Assembly: GCA_049516595.1 (NCBI GenBank)
Contig: JBEKSY010000001.1
Location: forward strand, 103,269 to 167,268
Reading direction: 5' to 3'
DNA: 64,000 nucleotides
DNA from: JBEKHT01 sp049516595
Lineage (GTDB): Bacteria; Chloroflexota; Anaerolineae; Anaerolineales; RBG-16-64-43
The position numbers and the translations under genes are program-made. This document shows, piece by piece, positions 34,010 to 43,541 of the stretch. The notes under the pieces were generated by a model. It saw only the letters and a list, made by a program, of their open reading frames with translations, was not told the origin of the DNA and ran no database searches. Position 1 is the stretch's first letter; each line of letters opens with the position of its first letter.

Positions 34010-34454
34010 GCCGTCCAGTCCCGTCGCATTGGACCTGCGGCCTACCATGATGACATTCTCCTGATCAATTCACCATCGTGATTCCCCACGCGTGTTGGAA
34101 CCGCAGGCTGGCAAGCAGCCTCAAATGGGAAGGAAGACTCTCTGAGGCTGGCTCCCGTAAACGAACACCATAGTCCGCCGAACTCTGGTTCTTGAACATC
34201 CTGGCCTTCAAGAAGACTCCGCAGGTCAATGGATCAGCGGCGTTTGGTCTGATGTCATCTGAGTCCTTGGGGCCGGTAGCCCGACGGTCTACATCTCATC
34301 GGATCCCGGCCCCCTCAATGTTGCGCTCGGGCTTCACCACAGCAGCCATGTCTCGCGCCCCCTTGCCGCAGGCCCTTGGTCTACCGAATCTGACCCTACA
34401 AGGACCCGGTCCCGCCTTGTAAACCAACTCGTGTGCCCTTGATTCGGATTGACC
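34010..34454. other. Junction between island and catabolic cluster
   Basis: About 445 bases without a gene. A 7-bp inverted repeat TACAAGG/CCTTGTA (34397-34403 and 34415-34421) lies downstream of the last catabolic gene but has no T-tract. Confidence 0.45.
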
Positions 34455-37277
34455 TCAATACCCTTCATGCAAGTTGATTGCTCTCAAGATCCTCTCTGGG
34501 TCACATGGAAGCTCGTCCACTCTTACCCCCACCGCATTGTAGATCGCGTTTGTGATCGCAGGGACGGTAGGAATTGACACGATCTCCCCGAAACCCTTTG
34601 CGCCGAAGGGGCCTCCCCGTGTTGGATGCTCCACTATGAAGGAAGTGATTTCTGGAGTCAGCATGATGGATGGCATGCGATAGCGGGCCAGTCGATCGGT
34701 GATTACGCGACCTTCCTCCACGATATAGACTTCAGTCAGCGCGTGACCGATCCCCATCATGATCCCACCCTCAACTTGGCCCTGGACTCCAAGAGGGTTC
34801 AATGCCGTGCCTACATCATTCGCCGCCAAGACACGGAGCACGCGGACAGTTCCAGTGTGAGTGTCGACTTCAACTTCAGCCGCTTGGGCGGCGAAGGAAT
34901 AAGCAAAATGCATGTCGCCTCCCTCGCCTAGAGGCTGGGTGGGCGGGGCAACGTAGTTGAAGCTGGCACGTGGACTGCGTCCATTCGCAATTATGTCGCG
35001 AGCCACTTCGGCCAAGGGAACTGTTGTTGATCCAACCTCAGCCGCTCCATCCAGAAGCTTGACCCTCTCTGGGGGGAGGTCGTGCCGCTCTGCAAGCTCT
35101 GTAATCAGGAGTTGCCGGAGCGCCAGCGAAGCCTCACGCACCGCGTTACCAGCAACATAGGTTTGGCGCGAGGCGGTAGTAGGACCGCCATCAGGAGTGC
35201 GATCGGTGTCTGACAGGTACACCCTTACCCGTTCTGGCGACTGGTCTAACACTTCCGCCGCCACCAACTGGAGCACGGTTGGCAGGCCTTGCCCGAGCTC
35301 CGCCGAAGCACCGCGCACCTCGAATGATCCGTCCGCATAAAGCTCAACCTCCGCCCCTGCCTGATCGGCCGCCCCCCCTCCGAGGCCGGCATTCTTGTAC
35401 GCTGTTGCAAAGCCCCAAGCCCTCTTAAGGTGTGGCTTCTCCTCGACCTCCCTCGCTTTGAAGGGGTCCCCTCCCGCAAGACGGCGGAGTTCTGTTTCGA
35501 CTTTCGTTATGCACTCCAGGAGACCAACGCTCTCCTTAAGCACTTGACCCGTGCTAGTCTGGCTGCCCACCTGCAATGCATTGCGTCTTCGCAAATAGAT
35601 CGGATCGAGGCCAAGCTCGTGGGACAGCATGTCCATTGCGCTTTCAATCGCAAACGCAGCCTGCAGGACCCCGAAGCCCCGGAAGGCGCCAGCCGGAGGG
35701 TTGTTTGTATACATTGCATAACAATCGGACCGGACCGCTGGAACTTCATACGGTCCTGAAGAGTGCGTGGTCGCTCGGGTCAGGACATGTTCCCCAAGTG
35801 AGGCGTAGGCTCCAGTGTCGCCGTATAGCTCGGTCTTGACAGCGGTCAGGGTACCGTCGCGCCGGGCTCCCAGCTTCACACGGATGCGGGTCGCATGACG
35901 CTTCGGATGAACAAGAAGGCTTTCCCGTCGGTCAAACAGGAGTTTCACTGGGCGCCCTGTCGCCCGAGCAAGAAGTGCAGCATGAATCTGCCCAGCGATG
36001 TCTTCCTTACCCCCGAACCCTCCACCCACGACCGTCCCTATCACTCTCACCCGGTCCTCGCTCCAGCCAAGTGCACGCGCGACCTGCTGCCGGTCGGCAT
36101 AGGGAATCTGGGACCCAACATAGATCTCAATGCGCCCGTCCGAAGTCAGACGGGCGACTGAACACTCCGGCTCCATGAAAACATGATCGTATGTTGGGGT
36201 GCGGAAGGTATGCTCGATCACTACTTCGGCGCTTTCGAAGCCAGTGTCAAGATTGCCCTTGTGAACCGCGATGTGTTTGAGTAGATTTCCGCCTGGGTGA
36301 ATGACTGGCGAGTCCTCGCTTCGAGCTTGGATCGGGTCGCTGACTACCGGCAGCAATTCGAATTCGACGCCGATCTGCCGAATGGCCTCGCGGGCGATTT
36401 CGCGCGTCTCGGCGGCAACAATCGCAACCGCGTCCCCAACATAGCGAATTCGCTCCCCCTCCCCAACCATCACCGGCCAATCCGAAATGACCAAGCCATG
36501 ATTTCGTTCACCTGGAATGTCGGCGGCTGTGAGCACTGCACGCACTCCAGGGAGTTCAAGTGCCTTCTCCGTGCGAATCGACCGGACAATCGCAGACGGC
36601 ACTTCCGCGCGCCTGACAAGCGCATAGAGCATGCCCTCAAAGGAAAGATCATCTGCAAAGACCGCTTTTCCTGTCACTTTGGGCAGAGCGTCCGAGCGGG
36701 GGATCACGCGCCCAACGACCCGGTGCGAGACTGAGGACGAAGGCAGATCGGGAGCCTCCACTGGTTTCCCTGTCCGGATCGCCCGCGCCGCCGCTCGAAC
36801 TGCACGAACAATGCTCGGGTAAGCCCCACAGCGGCAAAGCGTTCCCTTTAGGGCTTCTCGGATCTCGTCTACAGTAGGATCCGGGTTGCGCGATAACAGC
36901 GCCTGAGCAGCCATGACCTGTCCAGGCGTGCAGAAGCCACACTGAACGGCTCCGTGAAGGACAAACGCCTCTTGGAGAGGATGCAGGGCTATTTGTTCTT
37001 CAGAGGCGTTCTCAAATGAGGGGCCGAGATCTGCGAGCCTCTCGATTGTCGTGATTTCCCTGCCCGCAGCCCGGGCGGCTGGGTAACTGCACGAGAGTAT
37101 CGGCTCTCCGTCAACCAGAACCGTGCACGCCCCACATTCCGCCTCATTGCATCCGATCTTCGTGCCAGTAAGTTTTAGTCGGTAGCGAAGTAGGTCAGAC
37201 AGCATCTCACCGGCTATCTCAGGGAGGAGGAATTCTCGACGATTGACCGATAACCGAAGGTAGAGCGTGTTCCTCAT
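34455..37277 (-). CDS. Xanthine dehydrogenase-family protein, fused [2Fe-2S] and molybdenum subunits
   Basis: Molybdenum hydroxylase of 940 residues that fuses two subunits normally made separately. Residues 1 to about 165 are the two-cluster ferredoxin part: Cys43, 48, 51 and 63, then Cys113, 116, 148 and 150. After a linker the CoxL/XdhC-type large subunit begins (VIPRSDALPKVTGKAVFADDL), with GGGFGGKEDIAG, GAFRGFGVLQ (the Arg-Gly-Phe-Gly pattern of xanthine dehydrogenase rather than CO dehydrogenase) and the catalytic Glu in FGAKGFGEI. The ATG at 37277 overlaps the stop of the FAD subunit gene by four bases; a longer frame to 37409 is the shadow of that gene. Such enzymes hydroxylate purines, N-heterocycles or aldehydes, and the true substrate is unknown. 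Confidence 0.93.
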   Translation of the reverse strand: MRNTLYLRLSVNRREFLLPEIAGEMLSDLLRYRLKLTGTKIGCNEAECGACTVLVDGEPILSCSYPAARAAGREITTIERLADLGPSFENASEEQIALHPLQEAFVLHGAVQCGFCTPGQVMAAQALLSRNPDPTVDEIREALKGTLCRCGAYPSIVRAVRAAARAIRTGKPVEAPDLPSSSVSHRVVGRVIPRSDALPKVTGKAVFADDLSFEGMLYALVRRAEVPSAIVRSIRTEKALELPGVRAVLTAADIPGERNHGLVISDWPVMVGEGERIRYVGDAVAIVAAETREIAREAIRQIGVEFELLPVVSDPIQARSEDSPVIHPGGNLLKHIAVHKGNLDTGFESAEVVIEHTFRTPTYDHVFMEPECSVARLTSDGRIEIYVGSQIPYADRQQVARALGWSEDRVRVIGTVVGGGFGGKEDIAGQIHAALLARATGRPVKLLFDRRESLLVHPKRHATRIRVKLGARRDGTLTAVKTELYGDTGAYASLGEHVLTRATTHSSGPYEVPAVRSDCYAMYTNNPPAGAFRGFGVLQAAFAIESAMDMLSHELGLDPIYLRRRNALQVGSQTSTGQVLKESVGLLECITKVETELRRLAGGDPFKAREVEEKPHLKRAWGFATAYKNAGLGGGAADQAGAEVELYADGSFEVRGASAELGQGLPTVLQLVAAEVLDQSPERVRVYLSDTDRTPDGGPTTASRQTYVAGNAVREASLALRQLLITELAERHDLPPERVKLLDGAAEVGSTTVPLAEVARDIIANGRSPRASFNYVAPPTQPLGEGGDMHFAYSFAAQAAEVEVDTHTGTVRVLRVLAANDVGTALNPLGVQGQVEGGIMMGIGHALTEVYIVEEGRVITDRLARYRMPSIMLTPEITSFIVEHPTRGGPFGAKGFGEIVSIPTVPAITNAIYNAVGVRVDELPCDPERILRAINLHEGY

Positions 37278-38167
37278 GCCCGTTCCCCCAACTGTATCTC
37301 TGTGCTCTCCCAGGCCTTCATTAGGACCTGCGCAACGAGGATCTCCGCAAGTGACTGCCGGTACTCGGCAGATGCGCGATACGGGCTTGATCGAAACCGA
37401 ACTGAGCATCTCAAGGCCTCTTTCAACCCAATAAGTGTCGCAGGCGATATAGCTCGACCAAGGAGCATTTCCTCAACCTCTTGAGCACGCTTCGGGATTG
37501 GACCGCTGGGCCCGACCACAACCTTCACCTTCGCGAGTTTTCCGGCTTGGCGCTCAAGCCAAACTCCGCAATTGAGGACCGCAAGAGCAACACCCTGAGG
37601 CCGAGTAATCCGACCAAAGGCGGATCCCTGACCCTCCTCTCTGACATGCAGATAGAATCCCACTAAGAGGTCATGACCAGCATCGAGCGCGGAGCGTCCA
37701 GGTCCGAGGTAGAGATCCATAAGGCCTAAGCGGCGCCGCTCCCCTCGCGAAGCGATCTCAGCTTGTGCGTCGAAAGCGGCTAGGGCAATCGCTCCATCTG
37801 CAGCGGGCAGCGCATGGCAGACGTTGCCTCCAAGTGTCGCAACAGAACGCACTTGGGGCCCCCCAATCTGCAGGCATGCCTGCACCAATGCCTCTGCGTG
37901 GTACCGAACGAGCTTCGATGCGACGACCCGTGAAAGCGGGACTGCCGCCCCTACGAAAAGCTCCTGCCCACGCTGTTCCATCACTGAGAGTTCGCCGATT
38001 CTTGTAATGTCTACGAGGCCATGAACGGGAGCTCGACGTCCCTGCTGGAGATCTAGCAAGAGGTCTGTCCCGCCTGCGATCGGTAGAGTTTCGCTGGGAG
38101 CAGAACTCAGGATTTCCAGAGCTTCCTCAACATCGTGTGCGACGTACCACCTGTCCCAAGCAGTCAT
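37274..38167 (-). CDS. FAD-binding subunit of the molybdenum hydroxylase (CoxM/XdhB family)
   Basis: Flavin subunit of 297 residues that passes electrons from the FeS clusters to NAD+ or another acceptor. FAD-binding motifs are PIAGGTDLLLDLQQG near residue 32 and VATLGGNVCHALPAADGAIALAA near residue 105. The C-terminal CO-dehydrogenase-flavin domain includes RSSPYRASAEYRQSLAEILV. It is the first gene of a two-gene operon, overlapping the fused large subunit by four bases (ATGA). Confidence 0.93.
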   Translation of the reverse strand: MTAWDRWYVAHDVEEALEILSSAPSETLPIAGGTDLLLDLQQGRRAPVHGLVDITRIGELSVMEQRGQELFVGAAVPLSRVVASKLVRYHAEALVQACLQIGGPQVRSVATLGGNVCHALPAADGAIALAAFDAQAEIASRGERRRLGLMDLYLGPGRSALDAGHDLLVGFYLHVREEGQGSAFGRITRPQGVALAVLNCGVWLERQAGKLAKVKVVVGPSGPIPKRAQEVEEMLLGRAISPATLIGLKEALRCSVRFRSSPYRASAEYRQSLAEILVAQVLMKAWESTEIQLGERA

Positions 38168-38813
38168 AATAGATACCCACTATCAATCAAAGAGCGGCAT
38201 AGTCTGGCTCTGAGTGACAGATGTGGATTCCCGACAAGAATAAGAAGGCATTTCGGTGGCAGCGGTCTCGGGCGGTAGACACATGTGCCAAGAGGATCAT
38301 GGATGCGTTCGAAAGTTCATGGTCTCGTCAGCGACTAGTAGCGGGCGGGATTGGCTTCTAAGTGCAATCGCCAGTAGCTACGGCTTAGCTTCCTCCCGAT
38401 GTATCCTCACGACCGGGTCGTATGGCTCTATTGTTGGCCCCACCAGGAATGACGGCAATCGCAAGTAAGAGGAGGTTCGCATAGGGATTGCGCCACTAGC
38501 CACGTCACAGTCCGAAGACACAAAGATGGCTCGCCGACGCAAGAGCAGCCCCTTCTCCACAATCCTTTGCATTTTTGCTAAGGCTGCCGCAGCCTACTTC
38601 CGCAACACCATGCTCAGGGCGTCCACTTGGCCCTCTTACCGCCCATAACCCACACAACTCGCTCAAGGGCGGACCCAGGTGTCTCAAGCGCGCTGGCAGC
38701 TCGAAGAGCCCACTAAGAAGATTGAGTTCGCCGCGAAACGGCACCCCCGCAGCATCGGGTTGCCGTCGTATGCAGGGGAGAAACGACACGTGTCTATTCC
38801 GCGAGGGAGCCAC
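38168..38813. other. Intergenic region between two catabolic transcription units
   Basis: About 645 bases with no supported gene. It should hold the promoter of the molybdenum hydroxylase pair, but no good -35/-10 pair stands out. Confidence 0.5.
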
Positions 38814-40295
38814 CTAATCCGGCAGATCCGCGAACGCGGCCTTGTTTGCCCCGAGACAACGGGTCATGGCTCTCTGGCACTGCACAAGAATCGAAAGTAC
38901 TTCGAATGGCTGCTCGATCTCCATGAAAGTGGGTACTCCGGCATGCTCAACCTGCAGGCGGAATTCCTCAATCGGCACCCGATCACCGGTAAAGCCAATG
39001 AGAAGAGGCTTATCTGGATGATTTTTAGCAGTGTCAACTAAGGAGTTGGCCAGAGGAAGACAACTATCCCCAACCAGCATTACTATCGCGACAACCGCAT
39101 CAATGTTGGGATCTTTGAGTAAAGTTTCGACCCCTTCCTGATACCCAAACTCAACACCGTGCACGCTGGTGATCGCCCATATGTCAATCGGATTCCGCAA
39201 CCGGATGTATGGGGCGCTCATCCCTCGAAGTCTCTGCAAAGTCGCGGGTTCCAAGTCTGGGACCTCAAGGCCAAGTCGAGCACAGAGGTCGGCAAGTGTG
39301 ACCAACATGGCCCCAGATGGAGCGAGAAACCCCAGCCGATCCCCCTTGGGCAAGGACAGCATTGACAATGCCTTCCCTACCAAGGTCAACTGTGTATACC
39401 TTGAGATTCGAGCGATTCCAGCCTGATGCAGCAGTCCGCTGACTAGGCGATCCTCGGCGGCCATTGCGGCTGTATGGGCATCGGCTGCTGACTTACCAGC
39501 CTCGGTCGCTCCACTCTTGAGCAAGACCACAGGCTTTCGCCTTGTCGCCTGCTTGGCCACTTCCAAAAACCGTCTCGGATTGGTAATGCTCTCGAGGTAC
39601 ATGACAATGGAAGCTGTTTCGGTATCACCTGCCAAGTACTCAAGGGCATCGCTTTCATCAACGTCAACCTTATTTCCTAGGCCAATCACGCGTGCAACAC
39701 CGAAGTTCTCGGATGTGAGGATATGCCTCATGGTGTGGGTGGCGAAGTTACCGGTCTGCGCAATATACGATACTGTTCCGCGCCGTATCCTCCCTAGTGG
39801 AAAGAAGCTGGAAGTCAATCCACAGGGTGTCGAAATGTGCCCAGAAGTATTTGGACCAAGCACTCGGATTCCGGTCTTCCTTATTACTTGCGCCAATTCT
39901 TCCTGGATGCGCGTCCCATGTTCGTCGACCTCTGCAAATCCACCAGCTGAAAGCACCACGTGTTGGATTCCCTTGGCAGCACAATCCTCTAGCGCCTGGA
40001 CGGATGCGTCGGCTGGTAGGACTACGACAGCCAAGTCCACTCCATCGGGTAATCTGCCGATTGAGGAATACACTGGCATTCCCAAAATGGTGCCCCCCTT
40101 TGGGTTTACCAAATAGATTCTGCCCGAATAATCGTTGGCGAGGATGTTACGGATTACTTCGTGCCCAGGCTTTCCTGGCGTCGAGGAAGCACCCACGATT
40201 GCTACGCTGCCGGGATCGAAGAAACGTGCTATTGTAGGTTTCACGACGTTATCAGCAGGTAGACCATGCGCACCTAGAACGCGCATCTTGTTCAC
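38814..40295 (-). CDS. Acetate/acyl--CoA ligase (ADP-forming), alpha subunit
   Basis: Converts acyl-CoA, ADP and Pi to the free acid, CoA and ATP together with a beta subunit. At 493 residues it has the CoA-binding Rossmann domain (FFDPGSVAIVGASSTPGKPGHEVIRN), the first succinyl-CoA-ligase-like domain (VLGPNTSGHIST, SYIAQTGNFATHTM) and the phosphohistidine region (SAADAHTAAMAAEDR, where the usual S-H-T-G-A-L reads A-H-T-A-A-M). It overlaps the beta subunit gene upstream by four bases. In fermenters this reaction supplies ATP at the end of acid-forming pathways. Confidence 0.9.
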   Translation of the reverse strand: MNKMRVLGAHGLPADNVVKPTIARFFDPGSVAIVGASSTPGKPGHEVIRNILANDYSGRIYLVNPKGGTILGMPVYSSIGRLPDGVDLAVVVLPADASVQALEDCAAKGIQHVVLSAGGFAEVDEHGTRIQEELAQVIRKTGIRVLGPNTSGHISTPCGLTSSFFPLGRIRRGTVSYIAQTGNFATHTMRHILTSENFGVARVIGLGNKVDVDESDALEYLAGDTETASIVMYLESITNPRRFLEVAKQATRRKPVVLLKSGATEAGKSAADAHTAAMAAEDRLVSGLLHQAGIARISRYTQLTLVGKALSMLSLPKGDRLGFLAPSGAMLVTLADLCARLGLEVPDLEPATLQRLRGMSAPYIRLRNPIDIWAITSVHGVEFGYQEGVETLLKDPNIDAVVAIVMLVGDSCLPLANSLVDTAKNHPDKPLLIGFTGDRVPIEEFRLQVEHAGVPTFMEIEQPFEVLSILVQCQRAMTRCLGANKAAFADLPD

Positions 40296-41014
40296 GCATT
40301 GGCTTCGGTGGCATAGCGTGCTCTTGGATGAAGATCTTGGCCACCGCGGGCCCCTAGGAGCACAAGCGCATCCACAGCAACTGGAGTCCCATCTCCGCAG
40401 ATTATAAGCGGATTGATATCAATTGCAGAGATCTCCCGATGCACAACACCGATTCGACCAAGTTCCACAAGGATAGTTGCGAGAGCCCTCATGTCTACCC
40501 GTGGCTCCCCCCTATAGCTTCCTGTGATTGCGCGTGCCCGTATTTCTCCTATCATCTCGTAAGCGTCTTCGAACTCGAAGGGTGCAATCCGGAAACTCAC
40601 ATCATCAAGCAGTTCAGTCAGGACCCCACCTAGTCCATACATGACGCAAGGCCCAAACTGTTCGTCTCGAATCATCCCGCATGCAAGTTCGCGTTTTCCG
40701 ATAATCATTTCCTGCACAAGCAACGCTTTGCAACCAGGCAGAGTGAGTAAGCGTTCACCCTCTTCCCTGGTTCTTGCCTCGCTCGTGATATTCAGCGCCA
40801 CACCTCCTATTTCCGTCTTGTGGAACAGGGCTGGCCCGCACGCTTTTAGAGCGATCGGAAATCCAATCCTGGTTGCTAGCTCACAGGCCGACACCGGATC
40901 CGCCGCGAGCGCCTCACGGCAGACCGGGATTCCATAACCTGCTAGGAAATCTTTGGATTCATGCTCATCAAGAGCGCCCTGTCCCATCTCTAGAGCTCGC
41001 CCGATCAGGTCCAT
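40292..41014 (-). CDS. Acetate/acyl--CoA ligase (ADP-forming), beta subunit (ATP-grasp)
   Basis: ATP-grasp subunit of 240 residues. Motifs typical of the family are FLAGYGIPVCRE, GFPIALKACGPALFHKTEIGGVALNI, LVQEMIIGKRELACGMIRDEQFGPCVMYGLGG and DINPLIICGDGTPVAVDALVLL. The ATG at 41014 has AAAGGA upstream and starts the family's usual N-terminal helix; the frame extends to 41071. It precedes and overlaps the alpha subunit gene. Confidence 0.9.
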   Translation of the reverse strand: MDLIGRALEMGQGALDEHESKDFLAGYGIPVCREALAADPVSACELATRIGFPIALKACGPALFHKTEIGGVALNITSEARTREEGERLLTLPGCKALLVQEMIIGKRELACGMIRDEQFGPCVMYGLGGVLTELLDDVSFRIAPFEFEDAYEMIGEIRARAITGSYRGEPRVDMRALATILVELGRIGVVHREISAIDINPLIICGDGTPVAVDALVLLGARGGQDLHPRARYATEANA

Positions 41015-41410
41015 TTCAACTGTTCCTTTGTCCGCAAGGGGCGCTGATGGCAGCACCCCACGCAAATTCAAATCTCAGATCCGATCAACAGTCAATGGGC
41101 AGGGGATCCCGTCCAAGAAGATTGAATCGCCATTACGCATGTTTTCGACTTCCAAAAACCTCGTACCTGAAAATGGCAAAGATCAAACCAGAGTGCGAGC
41201 CAGAGCATCAGATTAATCGAGGCAAGCGCCAGCAAGTCCGCGATCTTCCGCAGCCAAATCGTCATTATTCAATGATCGGGAGGCGCCTCGCGACTGACCC
41301 ATCTTTTAGAGACAACCCGATTACACCGCCCGCCCCTAGCGAAATGCCCGAAGGATCGGATGTTCTCTTCGTTCACTCCGCTTGTATGACCGTTCTCTGG
41401 CAGAATAGGC
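41015..41410. other. Intergenic region upstream of the ADP-forming ligase pair
   Basis: About 395 bases without a supported gene, presumably containing the promoter of the two ligase genes. A TTGACT on the minus strand near 41091 lacks a clear partner box. Confidence 0.4.
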
Positions 41411-41818
41411 CTAGGTCTCTTCCCCAACCCAGACGCAGTCATCCTGCGTGTACGGAGGGATACAGATAACAAGGAACCTCAAAGGGTCTTGACTGGAGCT
41501 ATTGGCGATCCAGTAAGTTTCTAAAGCACTCACCCGAAGCAAATCCCCCTCGCGTACCCTACCCTTGGCGCCTTCTCCTTCTCCCTTTAGTATGTAAATC
41601 AGCTCCATTCCCTTCTTATAGTAATAGGCGGGTAGGCGTTTCCCAGGAGACAGTGACGTCACAGAGACGCTGAACTCTTCGGTATCGCAGACCAGGGTCA
41701 TGTCGCCCCACGGCACCGCTACCTTCACCAATTCTTTTTCTTCCCTTATGTAGGTGATCCCTTTCACCATCCCCTCCTTCTCGGTATCCCCCAAGCGAAT
41801 GAGGATTTGTCGGCTCAA
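41411..41818 (-). CDS. Small cupin-like protein
   Basis: Protein of 135 residues. The pattern is that of a single cupin barrel: VPWGDMTLVCDTEEFSVSVTSLSPGKRLPAYYYKKGMELIYILKGEGEG, but split here the second motif is GRVREGDLLRVSALETYWIANSS. Two of the usual metal-binding His are replaced (AYYYKKGMELIY), so it may bind a ligand rather than catalyse. It starts on the stop codon of the 3-hydroxyacyl-CoA dehydrogenase gene (ATGA overlap) and is therefore the last gene of that operon. Sensor or isomerase roles are possible. Confidence 0.7.
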   Translation of the reverse strand: MSRQILIRLGDTEKEGMVKGITYIREEKELVKVAVPWGDMTLVCDTEEFSVSVTSLSPGKRLPAYYYKKGMELIYILKGEGEGAKGRVREGDLLRVSALETYWIANSSSQDPLRFLVICIPPYTQDDCVWVGEET

Positions 41819-42657
41819 TACTCATAAAACCCTTTCTTCGTCTTTCGCCCAAGATGTCCGGAATCGACCATTTTTCCCAGAAGCGGTGCAGGTCTGTACT
41901 TGTCCCCCATTTCCCTCCGTAATGTCTCCATCACATTGAATAGCACGTCCACTCCCATGAGGTCGATCAGTTCAAAAGGACCCATCGGGTGGTTGCACCC
42001 CAGCTTCATGGCGTTGTCTATGTCCTCAGGTCGATTCCCATCCATCATGCAGTAGACCGCCTCATTGAGCATGACGTCCAGCAGGCGGCTGACAATGAAG
42101 CCCGCGTAGTCGATCGTTTCAACCGGTGTCTTCCCCATGGATTCTGCGAGTTTCTTGATCGTGGCGACAGTCTCAGGGGACGTCATGCGGCCCTTTACCA
42201 CCTCAACCAAGCGCATAACAGGGGCAGGATTGAAGAAATGCATCCCTACGACTTTGGCCGGCCTGCGTGTCGCCGACGCAATGGCCGATATCGATAAGGA
42301 TGACGTATTGGTCGCTAGAACAGTCTCATCCGGGCAAAGGCGATCTAGTTCTAGGAAGACTCTCCTCTTCAGTGCTAGGTCCTCTGGAACTGCTTCAATA
42401 ACGATATCAGCTCCCGCAGCGGTGGAAAGTTCCGTATCCTGGTGCAACAAGGCAAAGATTCTTTCTTTTTCCCCTGCCTGTATCTTGCCTTTCTCAACCA
42501 TCCTACTCAGCTGCCTCACGATGGCTGCCGTGCCCTTTTCCACAAGTTCAGTGTTGATATCAATTATTGCGGTCGGATACCCTGCTTGGACAGCAACCTG
42601 CGCGATTCCGCTGCCCATTGCACCTGCTCCGACCACACATATCTTCTTGATTTCCAT
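41815..42657 (-). CDS. 3-hydroxyacyl-CoA (3-hydroxybutyryl-CoA) dehydrogenase
   Basis: NAD-dependent oxidation of 3-hydroxyacyl-CoA to 3-ketoacyl-CoA. The 280-residue length is that of Hbd/PaaH. The N-terminal Rossmann motif CVVGAGAMGSGIAQVAVQAG, the catalytic His region GMHFFNPAPVMRLVEVVKG with downstream Glu, DYAGFIVSRLLDVMLNEAV and the C-terminal dimer domain (MKLGCNHPMGPFELIDLMGVDVL, GKMVDSGHLGRKTKKGFYEY) are all present. It sits between a crotonase upstream and the cupin, within a thiolase-crotonase-Hbd-cupin operon. Confidence 0.95.
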   Translation of the reverse strand: MEIKKICVVGAGAMGSGIAQVAVQAGYPTAIIDINTELVEKGTAAIVRQLSRMVEKGKIQAGEKERIFALLHQDTELSTAAGADIVIEAVPEDLALKRRVFLELDRLCPDETVLATNTSSLSISAIASATRRPAKVVGMHFFNPAPVMRLVEVVKGRMTSPETVATIKKLAESMGKTPVETIDYAGFIVSRLLDVMLNEAVYCMMDGNRPEDIDNAMKLGCNHPMGPFELIDLMGVDVLFNVMETLRREMGDKYRPAPLLGKMVDSGHLGRKTKKGFYEY

Positions 42658-42731
42658 GCCTTCCTCCCTACTTTGGTCTTGAGCACGGTTCGAATTGATG
42701 GTGCCCCAATCTGCTCTCCATGGGCCTTACG

Positions 42732-43514
42732 TCATCTGCCCTTGAAGACCGGCTTCCGCTTCTCCAAGAAGGCTGTGGTGCCTTCAAGCCTATCCTCGGT
42801 CTTGCATTCCACCGCAAAGTATGCGGCCTCCACGGCACAGCCGTACTCGAGCCCCACTTCCGAACTGAGATTGATGCTTTCCTTTGCCAACCGGAGAGCT
42901 ACTGGTGCCTTCGCAGCAAGTGTTTCCCCCAGCTCTTCAGCACGTGACAGCAATTGGTCAGAGGGAACGACCTCGTCTACAAGCCCGATCCGTAGAGCCT
43001 CGTGGGCATCAATGTGAGCCCCTGTAAAGATCAGAAGCTTGGCCCTCGCCTTACCTATCAATCGAGGCAAGCGCTGCGTACCCGCCCAACCCGGACTGAT
43101 CCCTAGGTCTATTTCGGGCTGGCCGAATTTCGCATGCTCGGAGGCAATACGAACATCCCCAGCCAGAGCCAGCTCGCACCCCCCACCCAGACAGTATCCA
43201 TTTATGGCCATGATCACGGGCTTGGGAAAGTGCTCAATCTTGGCAAAAACCGCCTGTCCAAATCGTGCCCAGCGCAGGGCATCTTCGCCCGACGCCAGCT
43301 TCTGAAGCTCCTCTATGTCTGCTCCAGCGACGAACGCCTTATCTCCGGCACCTGTAACAATCACCGTTCGAACATCATCATCTGCCAGCCGATCAAAAGC
43401 AGCCTCTAGGTCGTTCATTACGCTCCAGTTGAGGGCATTCATTACATGCGGACGGTTTATCGTGATACGAGATGTTCTTCCGACTGTCTTGATCAGCAAG
43501 TCTTGGCCGCTCAT
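42732..43514 (-). CDS. Enoyl-CoA hydratase (crotonase family)
   Basis: Hydrates enoyl-CoA to 3-hydroxyacyl-CoA; 260 residues. Oxyanion-hole segments are AFVAGADIEEL and NGYCLGGGCELALAGD. Both catalytic glutamates are in place: one in GCELAL and one in GQPEIDLGISPGWAGTQRL. It fits a true hydratase working with the adjacent dehydrogenase and thiolase in a beta-oxidation-type sequence. Confidence 0.94.
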   Translation of the reverse strand: MSGQDLLIKTVGRTSRITINRPHVMNALNWSVMNDLEAAFDRLADDDVRTVIVTGAGDKAFVAGADIEELQKLASGEDALRWARFGQAVFAKIEHFPKPVIMAINGYCLGGGCELALAGDVRIASEHAKFGQPEIDLGISPGWAGTQRLPRLIGKARAKLLIFTGAHIDAHEALRIGLVDEVVPSDQLLSRAEELGETLAAKAPVALRLAKESINLSSEVGLEYGCAVEAAYFAVECKTEDRLEGTTAFLEKRKPVFKGR

Positions 43515-43541
43515 TGCGGAACCTCTCCGTCCCTATTCCTG

